In this document: piece by piece, positions 1-7,057 of the stretch
How positions within the stretch are numbered: the first letter of the stretch is position 1
How the letters are laid out: each line of letters starts with the position of its first letter
Origin: an uncultured Helicobacter sp.
GTDB lineage: Bacteria; Campylobacterota; Campylobacteria; Campylobacterales; Helicobacteraceae
Assembly (NCBI GenBank): GCA_944325475.1
Contig: CALVAF010000104.1
Span: 1 to 9,343 of the forward strand
DNA length: 9,343 nucleotides
Direction of reading: 5' to 3'
Translations under genes and position numbers: made by a program
The notes under the pieces: model-generated
Told to the model about the DNA's origin: nothing
Databases searched by the model: none
Seen by the model: only the letters and a program-made list of their open reading frames with translations

Positions 1-1
1 C

Positions 2-52
2 AGCATTGGCATGCTTGATAAAGAGAGCAATTATACACTCTTTAAAGCTTAA
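2..52 (+). other. Possible 3' end of an upstream gene
   Basis: One + strand frame is open from the window edge to a TAA at 50-52 and would end in ...NYTLFKA. It is followed at once by an inverted repeat and then by a terminator-like hairpin at 87-108, which suits a gene end. In Campylobacter jejuni the repressor gene cmeR sits directly upstream of cmeA in the same direction, so a regulator is conceivable. Seventeen codons are too few to identify anything. Another + frame is open to 142, and a leftward -10 box lies at 30-35, so this stretch may not be coding at all. Confidence 0.2.
30..35 (-). promoter_or_regulatory. Candidate leftward -10 box (TATAAT)
   Basis: A perfect TATAAT lies on the minus strand, preceded by GTG and AT-rich sequence. 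Campylobacter and Helicobacter sigma-70 promoters usually lack a conserved -35 hexamer, so its absence is not decisive. Transcription would start near position 22 and leave the window to the left, which implies a divergent gene. This conflicts with a rightward gene ending at 52; both cannot be ordinary genes occupying the same bases. The call rests on a six-base match only. Confidence 0.25.
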
Positions 53-71
53 TCTTACGAAGATTACAAGC
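47..71. repeat. Inverted repeat AATCTT-ACG-AAGATT
   Basis: Six-base arms at 51-56 and 60-65 are perfect inverted repeats around ACG. Outer bases GCTT (47-50) and AAGC (68-71) can extend the stem with a two-base bulge. No T-tract follows on either strand, so it is a poor intrinsic terminator and could equally be a protein-binding palindrome. It overlaps the ATTACA half-site at 63-68. Confidence 0.4.
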
Positions 72-86
72 ACCGAAACAGCAAGG

Positions 87-108
87 GTAAAAGGCAGAAT
101 GCCTTTAC
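87..108 (+). terminator. Candidate rho-independent terminator hairpin
   Basis: The arms GTAAAAGGCA (87-96) and TGCCTTTAC (100-108) pair around a GAA triloop, with one bulged A. The following stretch on the + strand is T-rich but interrupted (TTTCTTCAGTTTCTTTT). It would end transcription from upstream just before the efflux operon promoter. The minus strand is less suitable because its T-run is short. The interrupted T-tract lowers confidence. Confidence 0.45.
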
Positions 109-138
109 TTTCTTCAGTTTCTTTTAAAAGAAAAAGAC

Positions 139-144
139 TATAAT
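139..144 (+). promoter_or_regulatory. Putative -10 box of the cmeABC promoter
   Basis: A perfect TATAAT 68 bases before the cmeA start codon would place the transcription start near 150-152 and give a leader of about 60 nt. There is no convincing -35 hexamer, as is usual for sigma-70 promoters in Campylobacter and Helicobacter. The box lies between two copies of CTTTTAAAA (121-129 and 151-159), and the operator-like palindrome at 165-180 follows it. It is the only good -10 candidate close to cmeA on this strand. Confidence 0.6.
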
Positions 145-164
145 ACAAAACTTTTAAAATTTTG

Positions 165-180
165 TGTAATTATGATTACA
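165..180. promoter_or_regulatory. CmeR-like operator palindrome
   Basis: The site reads TGTAAT-TATG-ATTACA, with perfect six-base arms around a four-base spacer. From memory, the characterised C. jejuni CmeR operator upstream of cmeABC is TGTAAT-AAAT-ATTACA, with the same arms and spacer length. The site lies about 14 bases after the expected transcription start and before the ribosome site of cmeA, where a bound TetR-type dimer could block transcription. That it binds a repressor is inference; the palindrome itself is directly visible. Confidence 0.6.
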
Positions 181-197
181 TATCAAAGTAATTTTTT

Positions 198-204
198 AAG
201 GAAG
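198..204 (+). promoter_or_regulatory. Ribosome binding site of cmeA
   Basis: AAGGAAG lies seven bases before the ATG at 212. This supports that start, which also yields a proper lipoprotein signal peptide. An overlapping frame opening at 172 has no comparable site. Confidence 0.8.
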
Positions 205-211
205 TGCGATA

Positions 212-1324
212 ATGAAAAGTTATCACAAAATATTTTTAGGAACATTTTGCAGTTTAGTTATGTTTTCAGGGTGCTTTGGAGAAAAAGATTCCCAAACACA
301 ACAGCAAGCTACCGTGATTCCAGTAAGCACTTATCAGGTGCAAAAGCAAGACACTCCCGTTTCTTTTGAATACCCCACACAACTTAGAAGCCAACAAAGA
401 GTAGAGGTGTATGCAAGAGTAGAAGGGACACTTTTAGAACAAAATTTCATCGAAGGCGATGTGGTGAAAAAAGGGCAGAAACTCTTTAAAATCGACCCAG
501 CCAAATACCAAGCCAATGTCAATATCGCCAAAGCACAACTCATTTCAGCGCAAGCCACTTTTAAGGAAGCCTCAAGAGATTGGGAACGTTCTAAAAAGCT
601 ATTTGAGCAAAAAGCCTTAAGCCCAAAAGAACGTGACCAGTCTTTGTCAGCTTATGAAAACGCCCAAGCAGGCGTTGCTAATGCCAAGGCAAATTTAGAT
701 AATGCTTTGATTGATTTGGGTTATACTGATGTGGTGGCAACAGCGACAGGGAAAACAAGCCTAACTAACTATGATTTGGGGAATCTCGTAGGTTCCACTT
801 CAAATAACAACGCCCTTGTGACTATCACACAGCTTGACCCAATTGATGCGAGATTTTCAATTCCAAGCAAGGATTATTATTTCTTAAGGACGCTTAATCA
901 AGACAATCTAAAAGTTTATTATGTGCTGCCAAATGGAAATGTATTGGACAAAGAGGGAAAATTAGATTTCATCGATAGCGTGATCGATACAAGCACAGCA
1001 ACAATTCAAGCAAGAGCGGTAGTGGAAAATAAAGATTTTCTTTTGATTCCGGGGGAATTTTCTCGAATCAGACTTGAAGGCTTGGTAGCTAAAGACACAA
1101 TTACAATTCCACAAGCTGCATTACTACAAGACGCACAAGGAAGCTATGTGTATAAAGTTGTCGATGGCAAAGCAGCCCAAACAAGAATCACCTTAGGGCA
1201 AAGCGTAGGCAATAGCTTCTTGGTCCAATCCGGGCTGCAAGAGGGCGATGTTATCATCACCAATCAGCTTGTGAAATTGCGTCCGGGAGTCCCTGTGAAT
1301 ATCACAAACCCACAAGCACAATAA
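212..1324 (+). CDS. cmeA: RND efflux periplasmic adaptor, CmeA type
   Basis: This is the membrane-fusion (periplasmic adaptor) subunit of an RND multidrug pump, linking the inner-membrane transporter to the outer-membrane channel. The 370-residue length is close to C. jejuni CmeA (367, from memory). A basic N-terminus and hydrophobic stretch (residues 5-20) end in the lipobox FSGC, so Cys21 is probably lipidated. The two lipoyl half-motifs fall at about 65-95 (ending EGDVVKKGQKLFKID) and 172-206, flanking an alpha-helical hairpin at about 96-170. The beta-barrel region includes LDFIDSVIDTSTATIQARA (251-269), typical of the family, and a membrane-proximal C-terminal domain follows. One oddity is that the usual AP-x-x-G motif opening the second lipoyl half is replaced by ATATGK (176-181). 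It is the first gene of a tight three-gene operon, and cmeB begins 12 bases after its stop. The family call is firm; the symbol is by homology and gene order. Confidence 0.9.
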   Translation: MKSYHKIFLGTFCSLVMFSGCFGEKDSQTQQQATVIPVSTYQVQKQDTPVSFEYPTQLRSQQRVEVYARVEGTLLEQNFIEGDVVKKGQKLFKIDPAKYQANVNIAKAQLISAQATFKEASRDWERSKKLFEQKALSPKERDQSLSAYENAQAGVANAKANLDNALIDLGYTDVVATATGKTSLTNYDLGNLVGSTSNNNALVTITQLDPIDARFSIPSKDYYFLRTLNQDNLKVYYVLPNGNVLDKEGKLDFIDSVIDTSTATIQARAVVENKDFLLIPGEFSRIRLEGLVAKDTITIPQAALLQDAQGSYVYKVVDGKAAQTRITLGQSVGNSFLVQSGLQEGDVIITNQLVKLRPGVPVNITNPQAQ

Positions 1325-1336
1325 AAAAGGAAGAAA

Positions 1337-4300
1337 ATGTTTTCTAAGTTTTTTATCAATCGCCCAGTTTTAGCAATGGTAATGTCAATTATCATTGTGA
1401 TTGCCGGAGGATTATCAATGAGGTCGCTTGCAGTTGAAGAATACCCACAAGTTACCCCGCCACAAGTCGTGGTGCAAGCAACTTATCCGGGCGCAAGTGC
1501 AGAAGTGATTTCTTCAAGCGTTGCGAGTGTTTTGGAAAATAGCATTAATGGTGTGGAAGGAATGATTTATATGCAGTCTTCCTCTACTTCTAGTGGGAGT
1601 TTGAATATCAATATTTATTTCACCAACGAAACAGATCCTGACCAAGCAACTATCAATGTCAATAACCGTGTCCAAGCCGTTATAAACTCTCTACCTCAAG
1701 AAGTGCAAAGACAAGGCGTAACGGTGAATAAACGTTCTTCAACGTTTCTAGCAGTTTATTCGCTTTTTTCAGATTCTCCAGCTCATGATAGGATTTTTAT
1801 TGCAAACTATGCTTCTATTAATATTTTAGAGGAGTTAAAAAGGGTTGCAGGTGTTGGTGATGCATCACTTTTTAGGAGTCAAGAATACTCGATGCGCATT
1901 TGGCTCTCTCCTGATAAGCTCACCAAATACAATCTCACTCCCTCTGAAGTCATCGCGCTTGTTCAAGAGCAAAACTCGCAGTTTGCTGCAGGATTCTTCG
2001 GACAAGAACCAATTAGAAAGGATTTGGATTTCACCTACACAGTAACCACGCAGGGGCGATTCACCACTCCACAAGAATTTGAAAATATCCTTGTGCGCAC
2101 CAATCCCGATGGTTCTTCTTTACTCTTAAAAGATTTAGCCCGAGTGGAGCTAGGTGCAGAAGATTATAGTGTCAATGCCTTTTATAATGGGCGTCCAGCC
2201 GTTGCTTTTGGTTTGTTTTTACAACCCGGGGCAAATGCTTTGAATGTTGCTGAAGGGGTGACAAAGAAGCTTGAAGAGCTTTCCCACAGCTTCCCAGAAG
2301 GGCTACAATATGCCATTCCTTATGACACAACTGCATTTGTGAATGTGTCTATCAAAGAAGTGATTAAAACTTTCGCTGAAGCTATTGTGCTAGTTATCAT
2401 CGTTATTTATTTCTTTTTGCAAAATTTCAGAGCAACAATTATTCCGGTGCTTGCGATTCCTGTGTCGATTATTGGGGCTTTTGCAGGAATGTATTTACTT
2501 GGATTTTCAATTAACCTCTTAACACTTTTTGGGCTGATTCTTGCCATTGGAATCGTTGTTGATGATGCAATTATCGTGATTGAAAATGTCGAGAGGCTCA
2601 TTCATGAGGAAAATCTCTCAGTCAAAGATGCTACCATTAAAGCAATGGAAGAGATAGCAAGCCCGGTTGTGGCAATTGTTTTGGTATTATCAGCAGTGTT
2701 TATTCCCATTGCTTTTATCGGAGGCTTTAGCGGAGAGATTTACAAGCAATTTGCTATCACAATTGTTATTTCGGTTGTGATTTCTGGATTTGTGGCTTTA
2801 ACGCTTACTCCAGCCCTTTGCGTTTCTATTTTAAAAGATACCAGACCCAAGCCCTTTTGGATTGTCAAAAAGTTTAATGATTTTTTTGAATGGCTTACCC
2901 ACCAATTCACCGACAAAGTCGCCCATACCATCAGACGTGGCGCCTTTTATGTGATTTTATTTATGATCCTAATTGCCGTGACTTATGGCTTATACACACG
3001 CATCCCCACAGGGCTTGTGCCAGCAGAAGACAAAGGAACCCTACTTGTTTCTATGAGTCTTCCACCCGCAACAGCACTTAGTAAAACAACAGATACAGCA
3101 ACTTTTGCAGAAAGCACGATTCGTAACAATCCTAATGTGGAAGCCGTTATGGTATTAGCAGGCTATGATATCCTCTCAAGCGCAGTGAGGACTTTTGGTG
3201 GGACGGCTTTTGTAAGACTTAAAGATTGGAATTTACGAAAAGACGAAAATCAAAAATCCCAAATACTAGCCCAAACATTTACCGAGCAGCTTATGCAAAA
3301 CCCTAATGCGAATATTTTTGCCCTCAATCCACCGCCTATCATGGGACTTAGCTTAACCGATGGCTTTGAGATGTATATCCAAAACCGCACAGGAGGTTCT
3401 ATTCAAGATTTACAAAAATACACACAAAAGGTTTTAGAAGAAGCCCAAAAGCGTCCAGAACTTACAGGTGTGAGGACAACTTTGAGCATAGATATTCCAC
3501 AATACAATGTGAATCTTGATAGGCAAAAGGCAAAATCACTTGGCGTGAATATTGATGATGTATTTACAACCCTTCAAGCGACTTTTGGGGCTTATTATGT
3601 TAATGATTTTAACCTCTATGGCAGGACTTTTAAAGTAAATATGCAATCAGAAGGGGCTTTTAGGGAATCGCCGGATAATTTGCGTGATGTTTTTGTGCGC
3701 TCCAACAATGGCGATCTCATTCCCATTAGCTCTCTAGTCACTTTTGAGAGGGTAATTGGACCCGATGTGCTAGAGCGATTCAATCTTTTCCCAGCAGCAA
3801 AACTTATAGGTGATATCGCACAAGGTTACTCTTCAGGAAGTGCGCTAAAAGCCATAGAGGAAGTGGCAAATCAAGTATTGCCACAAGGCTATTCAGTGGC
3901 TTTCTCAGGCAGCTCTTATCAAGAGAAAAATGCCAGTGGGACAGGGAAGATGACATTTATTTTTGGTCTTATCTTTGTGTTTTTGATTCTAGCAGCACAA
4001 TATGAGCGGTGGCTCATGCCTCTAGCGGTTTTGACCGCCGTACCATTTGCAGTGTTTGGAGCATTTTTGGCAACTTGGCTTAGAGGATTAAACAATGACA
4101 TTTACTTCCAAATTGGGCTTGTAATGCTCATTGCCCTAGCAGCCAAAAATGCGATTTTAATTATTGAATTTGCAATAGAAGCGCGTGAAAAGCATGGCAA
4201 AAACATTTATGATTCTGCAATAGAAGCAGCACGATTGCGATTCCGCCCTATTGTAATGACCTCTTTAGCCTTTACCATTGGAGTCTTACCTCTTGCTATT

Positions 4301-4459
4301 AGTAGCGGTGCTGGGGCAGCTAGCCGACATGCTATTGGGACAGGCGTCATTGGCGGAATGTTGGCAGCAACTTTCATTGCTATTTTTTTCATTCCGCTTT
4401 TTTACACTTATTTTGCAAGATTTGGCGAATTTCTTTCAAACTTAAGGAAAAAATTATGA
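1337..4459 (+). CDS. cmeB: RND multidrug efflux transporter, CmeB (HAE1) type
   Basis: This is an inner-membrane drug/proton antiporter of the AcrB/HAE1 family. Its 1040 residues are typical for the family (C. jejuni CmeB is 1040 from memory). It starts MFSKFFINRP with the first membrane helix at about 10-29, followed by a large periplasmic porter domain. Helices TM2-TM6 span about 340-500, a second periplasmic domain about 560-865, and the last helices about 872-1028. The proton-relay residues are present: Asp409 and Asp410 in GIVVDD of TM4, Lys937 in ALAAKNAIL of TM10, and Arg970 before PIVMTSLAF. The porter switch loop (about 608-622, GYDILSSAVRTF) differs from AcrB's GFGFAGRG and may affect substrate range. 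A purine-rich AAGGAAG ribosome site precedes the ATG at 1337. The stop overlaps the cmeC start, indicating coupled translation. No frameshift or missing key residue is seen. Confidence 0.95.
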   Translation: MFSKFFINRPVLAMVMSIIIVIAGGLSMRSLAVEEYPQVTPPQVVVQATYPGASAEVISSSVASVLENSINGVEGMIYMQSSSTSSGSLNINIYFTNETDPDQATINVNNRVQAVINSLPQEVQRQGVTVNKRSSTFLAVYSLFSDSPAHDRIFIANYASINILEELKRVAGVGDASLFRSQEYSMRIWLSPDKLTKYNLTPSEVIALVQEQNSQFAAGFFGQEPIRKDLDFTYTVTTQGRFTTPQEFENILVRTNPDGSSLLLKDLARVELGAEDYSVNAFYNGRPAVAFGLFLQPGANALNVAEGVTKKLEELSHSFPEGLQYAIPYDTTAFVNVSIKEVIKTFAEAIVLVIIVIYFFLQNFRATIIPVLAIPVSIIGAFAGMYLLGFSINLLTLFGLILAIGIVVDDAIIVIENVERLIHEENLSVKDATIKAMEEIASPVVAIVLVLSAVFIPIAFIGGFSGEIYKQFAITIVISVVISGFVALTLTPALCVSILKDTRPKPFWIVKKFNDFFEWLTHQFTDKVAHTIRRGAFYVILFMILIAVTYGLYTRIPTGLVPAEDKGTLLVSMSLPPATALSKTTDTATFAESTIRNNPNVEAVMVLAGYDILSSAVRTFGGTAFVRLKDWNLRKDENQKSQILAQTFTEQLMQNPNANIFALNPPPIMGLSLTDGFEMYIQNRTGGSIQDLQKYTQKVLEEAQKRPELTGVRTTLSIDIPQYNVNLDRQKAKSLGVNIDDVFTTLQATFGAYYVNDFNLYGRTFKVNMQSEGAFRESPDNLRDVFVRSNNGDLIPISSLVTFERVIGPDVLERFNLFPAAKLIGDIAQGYSSGSALKAIEEVANQVLPQGYSVAFSGSSYQEKNASGTGKMTFIFGLIFVFLILAAQYERWLMPLAVLTAVPFAVFGAFLATWLRGLNNDIYFQIGLVMLIALAAKNAILIIEFAIEAREKHGKNIYDSAIEAARLRFRPIVMTSLAFTIGVLPLAISSGAGAASRHAIGTGVIGGMLAATFIAIFFIPLFYTYFARFGEFLSNLRKKL

Positions 4460-5865
4460 ATAAGACAATATGGATTTGGATTTGTCTAGGGGTTTTGATT
4501 AGTAGCTGTTCGCTTTCTCCCAAATATGAGCAGCCCAAAACAAATCTACCCCAAGATTTTGGCGTAGAATCTTCTCAAGAGCCCATTAGTCAAACTTGGT
4601 GGAAAGATTTTAATGATGAATACCTTAATGACATTGTTGATGAGGCTTTGAAAAATAATTATGATTTAGCCGTGGCAATGGAACGAGTTTCTCAAGCCAG
4701 AAGCTCTTGGAGCTATGCTAGAAGCAATAGGTATCCCACCCTCTCGATACAAGGCGAAGCAACTAGAAACAAAGAAAATCCTAAACAAGGAGAATTTAAG
4801 AATTACAATGATTTCTCTTTAAGCGGAATTTTAAGCTTTGAACTTGATTTGTGGGGTAAAGCCAGAGATACCGATAGAAGCGCGTATGCAAGTTTGCTTG
4901 CAAGCAAGGCAAATCGAGACACGATTCGTTTAAGCTTGATTGCTAATGTGGTGGAGAGTTATTTTGGGATTTTAACCCTTAATAATCAAGTGCAAATCTC
5001 ACAAAACACATTAACAAGCCGAGAAGAAAGCTATGAATACCGCAAAAAAGAGTTTGAAGCAGGGAAAATTTCAGAAATCGATATGCAGCAAGCAAAGTCT
5101 GAAATGGCATCAGTAAGAGCACAGCTCCAAAGCTTGCTAATGGAGAGAAATGCCGCACAAACCTCATTACTAATTCTGCTTGGCAGGGATCCACAAGAGA
5201 TTTTTGATGTCACACTTCCAACCCAATCCCAAATATTACCCAAAGCTCCAAAAGTGCCAGTAGGGCTACCTTCCACACTCTTAGAACAACGACCCGATAT
5301 TGAAGCTGCCGAACAAAATCTCAAAGCTGCCAACTTTTCTATTGGTGTAGCAAGGGCAGCATATTTCCCTACGATTTCCCTAACCGGTCTTATTGGCTAT
5401 GCTAGCCCTGAACTCAATGAATTATTTCGCGATTCTACTTCAACTTGGAATTATGGCGGAAATTTTGTGGCAAATGTGATTGACTTTGGACGCACCAGCG
5501 CAAATGTCAAACTAAGCAAATCACAATATAGAGAAATGCTACTAGCCTATGGACAGACACTAAGGCAAGCTTTTGGCGAGGTTCGCGATTCTTTGTATAA
5601 TTATAGTATGAGCTTTGAGCGACTAAACAGTCTTAATGAACAGGTAGAAGCGCTAAGAAGGACTTTAGTTTTAGCAGAATTACGCTACAAAGAAGGCTAC
5701 ACTAATTATCTTGAAGTCTTATCAACACAAAGCAATCTTTTTGCAGCCGAGCTAACTTTGCAAAGCGCTAATCTTGAAAATCTTTCATCTGTGATTAATA
5801 TTTACAAAGCCTTTGGCGGTGGTTGGGATAAAAACAAATACGCAAAGGAAGAAGAGACTAAGTAA
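4456..5865 (+). CDS. cmeC: Outer-membrane efflux channel lipoprotein, CmeC (NodT) type
   Basis: This is the outer-membrane factor of the pump, expected to form a trimeric TolC-like channel docking to the adaptor. Its 469 residues include a signal peptide ending in the lipobox LISSC, so Cys18 is probably lipidated as in the NodT family. Two repeated outer-membrane efflux (OEP) domains follow. The first (about 55-245) contains FELDLWGKARD (128-138) and coiled-coil helices. The second (about 272-455) contains LLEQRPDIEAAEQNLKAAN (275-293), AAYFPTISLTG (301-311) and the matching strand NVIDFGRTSANV (340-351). AAGGA at 4444-4448 precedes the ATG, and ATGA is shared with the cmeB stop, so translation is likely coupled. 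It is the last gene of the operon and converges with the minus-strand gene ending at 5908. Family is firm; the symbol follows the operon context. Confidence 0.93.
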   Translation: MNKTIWIWICLGVLISSCSLSPKYEQPKTNLPQDFGVESSQEPISQTWWKDFNDEYLNDIVDEALKNNYDLAVAMERVSQARSSWSYARSNRYPTLSIQGEATRNKENPKQGEFKNYNDFSLSGILSFELDLWGKARDTDRSAYASLLASKANRDTIRLSLIANVVESYFGILTLNNQVQISQNTLTSREESYEYRKKEFEAGKISEIDMQQAKSEMASVRAQLQSLLMERNAAQTSLLILLGRDPQEIFDVTLPTQSQILPKAPKVPVGLPSTLLEQRPDIEAAEQNLKAANFSIGVARAAYFPTISLTGLIGYASPELNELFRDSTSTWNYGGNFVANVIDFGRTSANVKLSKSQYREMLLAYGQTLRQAFGEVRDSLYNYSMSFERLNSLNEQVEALRRTLVLAELRYKEGYTNYLEVLSTQSNLFAAELTLQSANLENLSSVINIYKAFGGGWDKNKYAKEEETK

Positions 5866-5889
5866 GCACTCCACTTCCTTAGCCTTGCC
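5842..5889. terminator. Weak candidate terminator between convergent genes
   Basis: The cmeC stop and the stop of the convergent gene are 42 bases apart. AGGAAG near 5846-5851 can pair with CTTCCT at 5874-5879, and GCAA at 5842-5845 with TTGC at 5885-5888. The loop is long, the stem is interrupted, and only a short TTTT follows on the + strand. No standard intrinsic terminator is visible here, so termination may be weak or Rho-dependent. Confidence 0.2.
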
Positions 5890-5907
5890 TTTTCACATAT
5901 CTCCTAT

Positions 5908-6633
5908 TTATTTGCAGCTAAAAATGACTTTGGCATGTGCTGTTTTTTCAAAATCCTTTGCCCTTGGCATTGTAATATCCTCTAATACATTATCAACACT
6001 CTTAGCCGATGTGAGTGCAGCTCTATGTAAGATAGGGGCTGATGTTGAATCTTCGCCAAGGTTAATTTCTTTTATCATACATTTTTTGTTTGTAATTTTA
6101 GAGTATTCCTTAGCCCTTTTATTTGCTTTTTTGATAAGGTCTTCATTGAGTTTGCTCTCAATCTCTCTTAAATCATCTTGAGTGATGTTTTTGTTGATTC
6201 TTGGTATAGGAAAAAGCAAGTAGGAATTTTTTTGTGTTTCCCTCTCTATGAAGTCTAAAATGGCATTAAAATCACCTTTTGATTCTTCTTTAAATTTGCA
6301 ATCAAGGTGATATGAACTCTCAAAGCCCACTTGGTCTTTCTTACCATTTTTATATTCATACAAAGGCGTGATACTAAAGCTACCACCTTTACAAATCGCG
6401 CTATTTTTGACAAAGTCATTGAGAGTATTGTAAGTTCTGATTATGGCGTTTTTATCTTCTAAAGACAAGCTTTTTTGTTTTTGAAGTTTGTCGCTACCTA
6501 GGACTTGGATAGTCGATAAAAAAGTTGTGGATGGGATTTTGGCTACAATACTTAAGTTTTGCTTAATAAGCATCTCTGAAGCAAAAAGCGAGGTGGATAA
6601 AAATGCAGCTGTTAGCAAAAATTTCTTACTCAT
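5908..6633 (-). CDS. Secreted SIMPL-domain (DUF541)-like protein
   Basis: This 241-residue exported protein has no known enzymatic role that I can support. A signal peptide covers about residues 1-18 (basic MSKK, hydrophobic core, probable cleavage after SLFA). The mature part fits the SIMPL/DUF541 plan: a strand-rich start (LSIVAKIPSTTFLS), a late helix with alanine spacing (LIKKANKRAKEYSKITNK, 166-183) and a final strand (AHAKVIFSCK). These are weak signatures, so the family assignment is by impression. Four cysteines (81, 112, 185, 240) could form disulfides in the periplasm. AAAGGA six bases upstream of the ATG supports the start. It follows rplT in the same direction after a 70-nt gap with a hairpin and a -10 box, so it may be transcribed separately from the ribosomal genes. 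It converges with cmeC. Confidence 0.75.
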   Translation of the reverse strand: MSKKFLLTAAFLSTSLFASEMLIKQNLSIVAKIPSTTFLSTIQVLGSDKLQKQKSLSLEDKNAIIRTYNTLNDFVKNSAICKGGSFSITPLYEYKNGKKDQVGFESSYHLDCKFKEESKGDFNAILDFIERETQKNSYLLFPIPRINKNITQDDLREIESKLNEDLIKKANKRAKEYSKITNKKCMIKEINLGEDSTSAPILHRAALTSAKSVDNVLEDITMPRAKDFEKTAHAKVIFSCK

Positions 6634-6659
6634 AAGAATCCTTTAAATTAAGCTTTCGC

Positions 6660-6665
6660 ATTATA
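6660..6665 (-). promoter_or_regulatory. Candidate -10 box for the SIMPL gene
   Basis: TATAAT on the minus strand lies 26 bases before the ATG at 6633, directly after the hairpin that follows rplT. Transcription would start near 6653 and give a leader of about 20 nt. No -35 hexamer is evident. It would let this gene be expressed apart from the ribosomal operon. Confidence 0.5.
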
Positions 6666-6674
6666 ACCTAATTG

Positions 6675-6698
6675 AAAGGATTCCCAAAGAGAATCCTT
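6675..6698 (-). terminator. Hairpin after rplT, probable terminator or attenuator
   Basis: Read on the minus strand, AAGGATTC and GAATCCTT form a perfect eight-base stem around a seven-base loop, starting six bases after the rplT stop. The following tract is only TCAATT, so termination may be partial and allow readthrough into the next gene. The second arm is also complementary over nine bases to the ribosome-site region of the downstream gene. Confidence 0.6.
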
Positions 6699-6703
6699 AC
6701 ATT

Positions 6704-7057
6704 TTATAAAGCCTGCTTAGCGGTTTCTACAATTTTTGCAAAGCTTTGTGGCTCATTCATTGCAATGTCTGCTAAAATTTTTCTATCCAATGTAATTCCA
6801 GCCTTTTTTAAACCAAACATAAATCTAGAATAACTAATTGCATTGATTCTGCAAGCAGCATTAATCCTAACAATCCAAAGCTTTCTAAAGTCTCTCTTTT
6901 TTTGCTTTCTATCACGGAAAGCATAGCACAAACTTCTTTCTAATTGCTCTTTTGCTTTCCTGAAATGCTTGTGTCTTGCACTATAAAATCCACGTGCTAG
7001 TTTTAAAACTTTTTTATGTCGTCGCCTTCTAACGACTCCTGTTTTTACTCTTGCCAT
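6704..7057 (-). CDS. rplT: 50S ribosomal protein L20
   Basis: L20 binds 23S rRNA early in large-subunit assembly. The 117-residue length is standard. The start MARVKTGVVRRRRHKKVLK and the basic N-terminal helix region are characteristic, as is the family signature region KKRDFRKLWIVRINAACR (53-70). The globular C-terminal half includes FGLKKAGITLDRKILADIA (81-99). AAAGGAA lies five bases before the ATG. It follows rpmI after 93 nt of hairpin-rich sequence, a wide gap for this gene pair. L20 represses its own operon through mRNA structures in E. coli and Bacillus, so control through that gap is plausible but unproven here. Identity is certain. Confidence 0.98.
   Translation of the reverse strand: MARVKTGVVRRRRHKKVLKLARGFYSARHKHFRKAKEQLERSLCYAFRDRKQKKRDFRKLWIVRINAACRINAISYSRFMFGLKKAGITLDRKILADIAMNEPQSFAKIVETAKQAL

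Noticed and set aside
172..369. 65-residue + strand frame overlapping the start of cmeA
   Set aside because: It overlaps the adaptor gene out of frame, starts inside the operator palindrome, and has no ribosome site or recognisable sequence.
5031..5333. 100-residue minus-strand frame inside cmeC
   Set aside because: It is antisense to well-conserved efflux channel sequence and looks like a mirror of its codon pattern, with no family features.
5813..6181. 122-residue + strand frame across the cmeC end and the SIMPL gene
   Set aside because: It overlaps two better supported genes. Its hydrophobic character reflects the antisense of charged codons.
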